A stretch of 8,089 nt of DNA from an uncultured Anaerococcus sp. (lineage in GTDB: Bacteria > Bacillota > Clostridia > Tissierellales > Peptoniphilaceae), in contig CALTXP010000071.1 in the NCBI GenBank assembly GCA_943913325.1, positions 1 through 8,089 of the forward strand. Reading direction: 5' to 3'. Of this stretch, positions 1-5,196 are shown piece after piece. Every line of letters begins with the position of its first letter. Position 1 is the stretch's first letter. The notes under the pieces were generated by a model, which saw only the letters and a list, made by a program, of their open reading frames with translations, was not told the DNA's origin and searched no databases. A program made the position numbers and the translations under genes.

Positions 1-279
1 GATGATATAGGTCATACTATGCGTGATGGCCATTGCATAGCAACTATCCATGCAGAAATGAACGCACTATTATATTGTGCAAAAGAAGGTATTTCTGTCA
101 AAGGTTGTATTTGCTATGTTACTCATTTTCCATGCTTAAATTGTACAAAGAGCTTGATTCAAGCAGGAATCAGTAAGATTTATTATAGTAAAGCTTATAG
201 AGTAGATGAGTATGCCTTAGAACTTTTAGATCGCAATAATATAGAATATAAGCAAATTATACTAGATGATAAAATTTAG
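1..279 (+). CDS. comEB: dCMP deaminase / ComE operon protein 2, 3' part
   Basis: The frame is open from base 1 to the TAG at 277-279, giving the last 92 residues; the start lies outside the window. The visible part carries the zinc-binding signature of the cytidine/deoxycytidylate deaminase family: HAEMNA at fragment residues 17-22 (zinc His and proton-shuttling Glu) and PCLNC at 44-48 (two zinc Cys). Family knowledge: these enzymes deaminate dCMP to dUMP in the cytoplasm, feeding thymidylate synthesis. In Bacillus the orthologue sits in the late-competence comE operon, though no role in DNA uptake has to follow. The family is usually about 150-170 aa, so roughly 60-75 residues are missing. 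The next gene starts 17 nt downstream on the same strand and is also pyrimidine salvage, which supports a shared transcript. A different deaminase of this superfamily is possible but less likely. Confidence 0.85.
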   Translation, partial: DDIGHTMRDGHCIATIHAEMNALLYCAKEGISVKGCICYVTHFPCLNCTKSLIQAGISKIYYSKAYRVDEYALELLDRNNIEYKQIILDDKI

Positions 280-286
280 ACTAGAC

Positions 287-292
287 GGAGAG
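287..292 (+). promoter_or_regulatory. Ribosome binding site of udp
   Basis: GGAGAG lies four bases before the ATG at 297 and eight bases after the upstream stop codon. It fixes the udp start and suggests reinitiation from the preceding gene. Confidence 0.8.
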
Positions 293-296
293 ATTT

Positions 297-1064
297 ATGC
301 ATTATAGTGAAGATAACAAGCAATACCACATTGGCATAGGGGCAGAGGATATAGGCAAATATATAATATTACCTGGAGATCCTAAAAGATGTAAAAAGAT
401 AGCAGCTTATTTTGATGATGCAAGGCTTGTAGGAGATAATAGGGAGTATGTAACATATACTGGAAAACTTTGTGGTAAAAAAGTTTCTGTAACATCAACA
501 GGTATCGGTGGGCCATCTGCTGCAATAGCTATGGAGGAACTTAGTAAAATAGGAGCCCACACCTTTATTAGGATAGGAACATGTGGTGGCATGCAAGAAG
601 ATGTCAAAAGTGGTGATGTTGTTATTGCCAATGCAGCAATCAGGGCAGAAGGTACTAGCCGTGAATATGCTCCCATAGAATTTCCAGCAGTGAGTAATTT
701 TGAAGTAACAAGTGCCCTAAAAAATGCATCAGATAAGTTAAAACTTAACAGTCATATAGGCGTAGTCCAATGTAAGGATTCATTCTATGGTCAACATGAG
801 CCAGAAAAAATGCCCATTTCCTATGAGCTAGAAAATAAATGGAATGCTTGGCTAAAGCTTGGAACACTGGCAAGTGAAATGGAATCAGCGGCTCTATTTA
901 CAGTTGCCAATTATCTAGGAGTTAGATGTGGATCTTGTTTTTTAGTAGTAGCTAATCAAGAAAGAGAAAAAAGTGGACTAGAAAATCCAGTAGTACTTGA
1001 TACTAAGATAGCTATTAAAGTAGCTATCGAAGCTTTGAAAGAATTAATTAAGATAGATAAATAA
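297..1064 (+). CDS. udp: Uridine phosphorylase
   Basis: This 255-aa cytoplasmic enzyme is predicted to split uridine with phosphate into uracil and ribose-1-phosphate (nucleoside phosphorylase NP-I family). The length matches the family (about 250 aa). Visible landmarks are LPGDP at 25-29 with the phosphate-binding Gly, Arg49 in NREY (subunit-bridging phosphate Arg), STGIGGPS at 67-74, RIGTCGG at 92-98 (Arg and Thr of the phosphate/ribose site), DSFYGQ at 161-166 (uracil-side Phe and Gln) and SEMESAAL at 193-200 with the ribose-binding Met-Glu pair. The EMES motif and the F..Q arrangement favour uridine over purine nucleosides. The ATG has a GGAGAG ribosome site at 287-292, four bases upstream. 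With the preceding dCMP deaminase it forms a pyrimidine-salvage unit. Residues 164-176 (YGQHEPEKMP region) follow what I remember as the Firmicutes form rather than the E. coli form. Confidence 0.93.
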   Translation: MHYSEDNKQYHIGIGAEDIGKYIILPGDPKRCKKIAAYFDDARLVGDNREYVTYTGKLCGKKVSVTSTGIGGPSAAIAMEELSKIGAHTFIRIGTCGGMQEDVKSGDVVIANAAIRAEGTSREYAPIEFPAVSNFEVTSALKNASDKLKLNSHIGVVQCKDSFYGQHEPEKMPISYELENKWNAWLKLGTLASEMESAALFTVANYLGVRCGSCFLVVANQEREKSGLENPVVLDTKIAIKVAIEALKELIKIDK

Positions 1065-1073
1065 TAATTTTAG

Positions 1074-1109
1074 AGGGCTGTATTGTGAAACTATAAATAA
1101 TATCGCCCT
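1074..1109. repeat. Imperfect inverted repeat just after udp
   Basis: AGGGC at 1074-1078 pairs with GCCCT at 1105-1109. After one mismatch the pairing continues inward as GTATTGT with ATAATAT (two G-U pairs) around a 10-nt loop at 1087-1096. It begins nine bases after the udp stop, where a terminator would be expected, but it is followed by ATCATCAGG rather than a T run. It could be a weak transcript-end or processing structure, or a remnant of a small mobile repeat. Confidence 0.5.
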
Positions 1110-1223
1110 ATCATCAGGAGCTTAGTTTAGGAAATTTAGTATGACAGATCTTGTTAAGGTAAGATTTCTAAGTGGATTTTTCTAATGATTTTGGAATAAA
1201 TATTTATTTTAAAAGAATTTTGA

Positions 1224-1240
1224 ATTTATCTTAGATAAAT
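1224..1240. repeat. 7-bp perfect inverted repeat
   Basis: ATTTATC and GATAAAT flank the trinucleotide TTA. The repeat is AT-only apart from one pair and has no T tract after it, so it is not a terminator. Function unknown. Confidence 0.4.
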
Positions 1241-1296
1241 AGTAGATAAAATACTATGTCAATATATATAATAAAAAAAGCTGATAGATGATTAAT

Positions 1297-1312
1297 ATTT
1301 AAGGATTTAAGG
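1297..1312. repeat. Tandem duplication of ATTTAAGG
   Basis: Two perfect adjacent 8-base copies lie immediately to the left of the IS-end-like stretch starting near 1315. This may be replication slippage or a footprint of a past insertion or excision. Confidence 0.5.
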
Positions 1313-1333
1313 TAACCCCATAAAGTTAGACCT

Positions 1334-1373
1334 AATACCAGAGTTAAAACTAAACTAGCTCTGGTATTCTTTG
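1334..1373. terminator. Hairpin terminator between converging units
   Basis: AATACCAGAG (1334-1343) pairs perfectly with CTCTGGTATT (1359-1368). Three more inner pairs, one of them G-U, leave a 9-nt loop at 1347-1355. On the plus strand TTCTTT follows, a modest U tract. On the minus strand the hairpin starts 49 bases after the pfkB stop and is followed by AGGTCTAACTTT, which is poorer. The position between two convergent units suggests use in both directions, more plausibly for plus-strand transcripts from udp. Confidence 0.55.
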
Positions 1374-1416
1374 TCCTATCCTATCCCTAGGGCTAGGAAA
1401 TTTTATGCTACATTCT

Positions 1417-2349
1417 TTATTCTATTTCTTCAATTTCTACTAAGTCAAACATTTCCAAGATTTGATCATGACTTGGTAGATCTAAGACTCTTGCTGTTGC
1501 TGAGGCAGCTGCTATTGCAAGCTTATAAGATTCTACCGGGTCATTATCCTTTACCATATTTCCAAGGAAACCTGCAATCATTGAATCACGACAAGCTACA
1601 GTATTTATAATTTCCCTGCCGTCATCTATTTCATTTGATGCATATACTTTATCTTCTGTAAAGAGCATAGAGCCTTGAGCACCATAAGAAATTATAACGT
1701 TTTTGGCACCCATTTCTCTTAACTTTTTACCATAAGGAATATAGTCATATTTATCATTTATCTCTACATTAAATATCTTCGCTATGTCTTCTCCATTTGG
1801 TTTTATTAATAAAGGCTTTTCCTTAACCATACTTAGTAGATATTGGCTAGGAACATCGGCTACAAAGTCAGCTTTGTTGCCACGGGCTACAGATAATAGT
1901 CTATCATAGATATCCTCATCCATATTTTCTTCCATGGGAGGAACAGATCCACCGAATATTATAGTATCTCCTTCACGGACTCTTGAAAGATAGTAAAGTA
2001 GTTCGTCAATTTCCTCTGAACTTATTTTAGGTCCAGGAAAGTTAATCATAGTTTCTCTATTGTTTTCAAAGATTTTTATATTTGTTCTATTTACGCCTTT
2101 CATTTCTACAAAGTCTGTGGTTATATCTTCATCCTGAAGCCACTCTTTTATAAATTGACCTTGAAATCCTCCTATAAAGCCTGTGGCTATTGTTGGAATT
2201 CTAAGTGCAGACAGAACACGAGATACATTTATAGCCTTTCCACCTGGCAATGTTCTTTCACTTTTGATTTTATTGCGTTCACCTAAGACTAGATTATCAA
2301 GTTCTGTAAATAAATCTAATGAAGGATTAAGGGTTACTGTATAAATCAT
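1417..2349 (-). CDS. 1-phosphofructokinase-like PfkB-family sugar kinase with altered motif
   Basis: This 310-aa protein has the length and overall sequence of FruK/LacC-type ribokinase-fold enzymes, which use ATP to phosphorylate fructose-1-phosphate or tagatose-6-phosphate. Seen: FruK-like N terminus MIYTVTLNPSLDL, substrate motif GGKAINVSRVL at 36-46 (usually GGKGINV), TNIKI near residue 90, FPGPKIS near 105, FGGSVPP near 133, IKPNGEDI and ISYGAQGSM. The family's C-terminal signature normally reads GAGDS; here residues 252-256 read ACRDS, keeping the catalytic Asp255 but replacing the anion-hole Gly-Ala-Gly by Ala-Cys-Arg. It is the third gene of the ddl-murF operon, starting 9 nt after the murF stop, with no fructose PTS gene or regulator in view. 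The missing PTS partners and altered motif leave the substrate open; activity may be changed or lost. I therefore give no symbol, although fruK would be the routine label. Confidence 0.85.
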   Translation of the reverse strand: MIYTVTLNPSLDLFTELDNLVLGERNKIKSERTLPGGKAINVSRVLSALRIPTIATGFIGGFQGQFIKEWLQDEDITTDFVEMKGVNRTNIKIFENNRETMINFPGPKISSEEIDELLYYLSRVREGDTIIFGGSVPPMEENMDEDIYDRLLSVARGNKADFVADVPSQYLLSMVKEKPLLIKPNGEDIAKIFNVEINDKYDYIPYGKKLREMGAKNVIISYGAQGSMLFTEDKVYASNEIDDGREIINTVACRDSMIAGFLGNMVKDNDPVESYKLAIAAASATARVLDLPSHDQILEMFDLVEIEEIE

Positions 2350-2354
2350 AATTA

Positions 2355-2360
2355 CTCCTT
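2355..2360 (-). promoter_or_regulatory. Ribosome binding site of the pfkB-type gene
   Basis: AAGGAG on the minus strand, five bases before the ATG (2349-2347), overlaps the murF stop codon at 2361-2359. This arrangement points to translational coupling with murF and fixes the start. Confidence 0.8.
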
Positions 2361-3738
2361 ATAATTTAAGCGTTTTAACGCATTCTATTATTTCTTCCAT
2401 ATGCATACCATGAGATCCTTTTATAAATACTAAGGTTGATTTGCAAATAAGTTGCTTTAATTTATCGCAGGCATCTGCTTTACTATCAAAATGGAAGATT
2501 CTTGATTTAGGAAAGTTTTCTAAAGCTCCTTGATACATATGTTTTGCTAGGGGACCATAGAATAGACAATAGTGAATTTGGTTAGGGTCTATTTTCTTTC
2601 CCATTTCATAATGAAGCTTATCTTCATCATCACCAAGTTCTAACATGTCGCCAAGAACTACGATTTTATTTGTATATCTATCTAGCATATAGCAAGTATT
2701 TAGTCCTGTTGATAGAGCTTGAGGATTGGACTTATATGAGTCATCTAAGATATCAAATCCATCTAGTTGTAAGATAGTAGATCTATTTGAGCTAGCGTTT
2801 ACTTTTTTTAGACCATTTTCTATTTGGCTTTCATTTAGATTTAAAAGCTCTCCTAGCATAGCAGAAAAACCACCATTATAAATTTGATGATCACCCAGTA
2901 GCGGTACGGTATAAACTCTATCCTCATGTTTAAATTGTACCCCGCTACTATTAGTTTCTAATCTTTTTATTACATAATCTGCATTTTGATCTTGACCAAA
3001 AGTAAGTACCTTTTGATCTAAATCGTAAGTTGGAACTACTTTTTTTAAAATAGGATCATCTAAATTGTAAATAAAGATGCCATCTTTATTTAATCCTTCA
3101 GTTATTTCCATCTTAGCCTTAGCTATGCCTTCTCGAGTTTTTAAATTATGTAAATGACTATCACCTATATTTAAAATTACAGCTATATCAGGCTTAGCAA
3201 TACTAGTAGTTAAGGATATATCACCGAAGTTATCTGTACCTAATTCTATTACTCCTATTTCAGTATCTTCATTAAGACTTAGTATTGTCTTTGGAACTCC
3301 TATTTGATTATTTAGATTACCTAAAGTTTTTTGAACCTTATATTTTTCATTTAAAACAGATGTTAAAAGATCTTTTGTTGTAGTTTTTCCATTAGAGCCA
3401 GTAATTCCTATTATTTTTATATCAAGCTCTTTTCTATAAGCTCTAGCTAAGTCTCTAAGGGCATCTTCAGTATTTTCTACTTTTATATAAGGGATATTTA
3501 TATTCTTTTTGATTTTATAATCTTCATTAATTAAAAAAGCAGCTGCTCCCTTATTCTCACATTCTTTAATAAAAATCCTACCGTCAAATACCTCACCTAT
3601 AAGAGGTATATATAGATTATCCTTACTGACAGTCCTAGAGTCTGTAGATACGCCTTCAATAATTAAATCCTTATAACTTTCATCTGATAGTTTACCGCCT
3701 ATCATATTAGCAATTTGACCTAGACTTCTTTTAATCAT
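2359..3738 (-). CDS. murF: UDP-MurNAc-tripeptide:D-Ala-D-Ala ligase
   Basis: This 459-aa cytoplasmic Mur ligase is predicted to add the D-Ala-D-Ala dipeptide to UDP-MurNAc-tripeptide with ATP, the last soluble step of peptidoglycan precursor synthesis. Three domains are recognisable. The N-terminal substrate domain (about 1-105) has STDSRTV at 31-37 and FDGRIFI at 51-57. The central ATPase domain (about 106-313) has the P-loop GITGSNGKTTTK at 111-122, LGNLNNQIGVPKT at 139-151, IELGTDNFGDI at 164-174 and NIGDSHL through EGIAKAK at 190-209. The C-terminal domain (about 314-459) has DDSYKSNP at 332-339, VLGDMLELG and KGSHGMHME at 440-448. The length is normal. The ATG overlaps the ddl stop (ATGA) and has AGGAGA five bases upstream. 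D-Ala-D-Ala supply directly upstream in the same operon confirms the role. The third amino acid of its tripeptide substrate cannot be read from the sequence. Confidence 0.95.
   Translation of the reverse strand: MIKRSLGQIANMIGGKLSDESYKDLIIEGVSTDSRTVSKDNLYIPLIGEVFDGRIFIKECENKGAAAFLINEDYKIKKNINIPYIKVENTEDALRDLARAYRKELDIKIIGITGSNGKTTTKDLLTSVLNEKYKVQKTLGNLNNQIGVPKTILSLNEDTEIGVIELGTDNFGDISLTTSIAKPDIAVILNIGDSHLHNLKTREGIAKAKMEITEGLNKDGIFIYNLDDPILKKVVPTYDLDQKVLTFGQDQNADYVIKRLETNSSGVQFKHEDRVYTVPLLGDHQIYNGGFSAMLGELLNLNESQIENGLKKVNASSNRSTILQLDGFDILDDSYKSNPQALSTGLNTCYMLDRYTNKIVVLGDMLELGDDEDKLHYEMGKKIDPNQIHYCLFYGPLAKHMYQGALENFPKSRIFHFDSKADACDKLKQLICKSTLVFIKGSHGMHMEEIIECVKTLKL
3735..3738 (-). other. ddl/murF 4-base gene overlap
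   Basis: On the minus strand ATGA serves as the murF start (3738-3736) and the ddl stop TGA (3737-3735). The murF ribosome site AGGAGA (3749-3744) lies inside the end of ddl. The arrangement favours coupled, balanced translation of two enzymes acting in sequence. Confidence 0.9.
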
Positions 3739-4772
3739 TTAAATCTCCTAAAACCATCTTCTATTAATTTATCAAGTACATATCCAAAGGATTTATCATA
3801 CATAAACATAGCAAGCCTTGGGAAAAATGAGGATGGTGTAAATCCTGGAAAAGTATTAATTTCATTTGCAAAAAAGTTATGGTCTTTAGTATAGAATATA
3901 TCTACACGAGCAAAGCCAGAACAACCAACAGCTTTGTAGCAATCCTTAGCAAATTCCATTGCCTCTTTTTGATAGCATTTCTCCATAGCAAAAGGAATTT
4001 CTTCTATAGTTTCTTTATCAAAATACTTTGCATCATAGTCTAAAAATTTGTGATTTGTGATGTAGGCTGCAGGTATAGAGGCATCTAGCCTATCTCCACC
4101 TCCTATTATAGCAATTTCTATTTCTTGAGCATCTATTAGTTCTTCAACTAAGATTTTTTGATCAAACTCGAAAGCTTTTTTTATAGCATCCTTTAATTGA
4201 CTCTTATCCTCAACTTTACTTACACCAACAGAGGATCCATTAGCCGATGGCTTTACTATTAAAGGTAGTCCTATTTCATCTATACATCTGTTTACAAAAT
4301 CATAATCAAAGTCATCTTTATATGTATATAAATATTTAGCCTGAGGAATCCTATTTTTTTCAAAAATATCATTTGTAGTTACTTTATCCATACAAATAGC
4401 AGAAGATAAAAGATCATTACCTATATAAGGGTAACCAATACAATCTAAAAGTCCCTGTATAGTACCATCTTCTCCATAGCTTCCATGAATAGCAGGGATA
4501 ATGATCGTATTATCTGGATTATAGTCTTTTATTTCGTTTAAAAAATCCGCTATAGACTTAGCCTTATTAGAAATTGTTTCTTTTACTAAGCTAAATTCAT
4601 TATTTGAATTAATAGAATCAAATGGATTTGAAAATACCCCATTTTTATCTATATATACAATTTTAGTGTTATATTTTTCTTTACTTAAATTCTTACTGAT
4701 GTTTAGGGCACTCCTTAGTGATATATCATGCTCACTAGAAGGTCCACCACAGAGTAAATAAACATTTATCAT
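3735..4772 (-). CDS. ddl: D-alanine--D-alanine ligase
   Basis: This 345-aa ATP-grasp enzyme is predicted to join two D-alanines for peptidoglycan synthesis in the cytoplasm. Seen: CGGPSSEHDISL at 8-19 with Glu14 (first D-Ala site), HGSYGEDGTIQG at 96-107, MDKVTT at 128-133, IVKPSANGSSVGVSKV at 172-187 with Ser180, HKFLDYDAKYF at 241-251, FARVD at 287-291 and the Mg-binding, C-terminal EINTFPGFTPSSFFPRL at 304-320. The omega-loop residue is Tyr250 (AKY). Family knowledge says Tyr here goes with D-Ala-D-Ala ligases and Phe with D-Ala-D-Lac ligases, so ordinary, vancomycin-binding precursors are expected. It is the first gene of the ddl-murF-pfkB operon. The start gives the standard family N terminus, though its ribosome site (GTGAG, minus strand 4783-4779) is weak. 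No truncation is seen. Confidence 0.95.
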   Translation of the reverse strand: MINVYLLCGGPSSEHDISLRSALNISKNLSKEKYNTKIVYIDKNGVFSNPFDSINSNNEFSLVKETISNKAKSIADFLNEIKDYNPDNTIIIPAIHGSYGEDGTIQGLLDCIGYPYIGNDLLSSAICMDKVTTNDIFEKNRIPQAKYLYTYKDDFDYDFVNRCIDEIGLPLIVKPSANGSSVGVSKVEDKSQLKDAIKKAFEFDQKILVEELIDAQEIEIAIIGGGDRLDASIPAAYITNHKFLDYDAKYFDKETIEEIPFAMEKCYQKEAMEFAKDCYKAVGCSGFARVDIFYTKDHNFFANEINTFPGFTPSSFFPRLAMFMYDKSFGYVLDKLIEDGFRRFK

Positions 4773-4792
4773 ATATTACTCACTTTCATCTT

Positions 4793-4819
4793 ATTATATA
4801 AAATTTTACTACATATCAA
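4793..4819 (-). promoter_or_regulatory. Candidate promoter of the ddl-murF-pfkB operon
   Basis: On the minus strand TTGATA (4819-4814) and a perfect TATAAT (4798-4793) are separated by 15 bases, shorter than the ideal 17. The start point would be near 4786, leaving a leader of only about 14 nt before the ddl ATG. Only the -10 is a strong match. Confidence 0.5.
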
Positions 4820-4866
4820 AAAAGTGGGCAAATATAAGGGGATAAAAGAATACTTTTAAGATAATT

Positions 4867-4883
4867 TGTAACAAATTAGTTAC
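4867..4883. promoter_or_regulatory. Near-match WalR-type site / GTAAC inverted repeat
   Basis: TGTAAC, five bases, then AGTTAC fits the TGTWAH-N5-TGTWAH pattern at all but one position. The same stretch is an inverted repeat, GTAAC-N6-GTTAC. It lies about 50 bp upstream of the candidate ddl -35 and could serve either direction. Confidence 0.35.
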
Positions 4884-5096
4884 CTATATTTTGAAAAAAA
4901 TTTCATTAGTTTTTTAAGATAGCTGATTATTTTAAAAAATAAGTGAAAAAATTGAAAATTATTTAAAATTTTTTACTAAATTCTAAGATGAAATTCAATT
5001 AATAACCTTACAAAGCTTAATAATTCAAGGATTGTAGTAAAAATCGATAAACAAAATAAAATTACAAAACTACATAATTTAGACACAATTACATTC

Positions 5097-5102
5097 TATA
5101 AT
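5097..5102 (+). promoter_or_regulatory. Candidate -10 box upstream of the SH3b gene
   Basis: A perfect TATAAT occurs on the plus strand, but no good -35 lies 16-18 bases upstream (only ATAATT-like sequence). If used, transcription would start near 5109 and the WalR-like box would lie just downstream of the start point, a position suited to repression. Confidence 0.35.
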
Positions 5103-5121
5103 ATATCTTGTACAAACGACC

Positions 5122-5138
5122 TGTTAATATTTTGTAAC
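5122..5138 (+). promoter_or_regulatory. Candidate WalR (YycF) box
   Basis: TGTTAA, five bases (TATTT), TGTAAC matches the published WalR consensus TGTWAH-N5-TGTWAH at every position. It lies 58 bp upstream of the first possible start of a secreted SH3b/lysozyme-fold protein, the sort of gene the WalKR two-component system controls in Bacillus and Staphylococcus. AT-rich DNA yields such matches by chance, so position and target type carry much of the weight. WalKR itself is not in the window. Confidence 0.5.
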
Positions 5139-5150
5139 CTTTGTTACAAA
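5131..5150. repeat. Perfect 8-bp inverted repeat, possible operator
   Basis: TTTGTAAC and GTTACAAA flank CTTT. The repeat overlaps the second half of the WalR-like box and contains a third TGTTAC half-site at 5142-5147. A dimeric regulator could bind the symmetric form, and a weak -35-like TTGTTA (5141-5146) lies inside it. Confidence 0.55.
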
Positions 5151-5196
5151 TAATGGTAAAAATTAAATTAAAATTAGAAATAAAAGTCGATAGACT

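Larger units (their letters stand above)
1065..1416. other. Gene-free region between converging transcription units
   Basis: These 352 bp separate the ends of udp (plus) and pfkB (minus). I see no convincing coding frame. The region holds an imperfect 13-position hairpin (1074-1109), a degenerate stem between 1121 and 1172, a perfect 7-bp inverted repeat (1224-1240), two tandem ATTTAAGG copies (1297-1312), a stretch resembling the end of an IS3-type element (1315-1332) and a terminator-like hairpin (1334-1373). Several unrelated inverted repeats packed together fit decayed mobile DNA, but no transposase remnant could be read, so that origin is a guess. Confidence 0.6.
4773..5196. other. Divergent AT-rich regulatory region
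   Basis: These 424 bp between ddl (minus) and the SH3b gene (plus) carry no plausible gene. They contain a candidate ddl promoter (4793-4819), two GTAAC/GTTAC inverted repeats (4868-4883 and 5131-5150), a WalR-type direct repeat (5122-5138), an AT-only 7-bp inverted repeat (4927-4942), a TGAAA/TTTCA inverted repeat (4892-4905), the palindrome TTGTACAA (5108-5115) and a perfect TATAAT on the plus strand (5097-5102). Long A and T runs at 4893-4985 suggest bent or UP-element-like DNA. Confidence 0.7.

Noticed and set aside
407..676. Minus-strand open frame of 89 codons inside udp
   Set aside because: It lies antisense to a fully convincing enzyme gene, has no ribosome site that stands out and encodes no recognisable protein.
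1074..1109. Terminator of udp
   Set aside because: The stem is present, but the following bases are ATCATCAGG without a T run, so I list it only as an inverted repeat.
1371..1610. Plus-strand open frame of 79 codons overlapping the 3' end of the kinase gene
   Set aside because: It is mostly the antisense of conserved kinase codons. The Leu-rich translation is what antisense of such sequence gives, and the start overlaps the terminator hairpin.
4047..4062. Possibility that the ligase makes D-Ala-D-Lac (glycopeptide resistance type)
   Set aside because: The omega loop reads DAKY with Tyr250, the D-Ala-D-Ala type, and no van regulators or dehydrogenase lie nearby.
4927..4942. AT-only inverted repeat TTATTTT-AA-AAAATAA as an operator
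   Set aside because: Perfect but composed only of A and T in a region that is almost all A and T; chance explains it.
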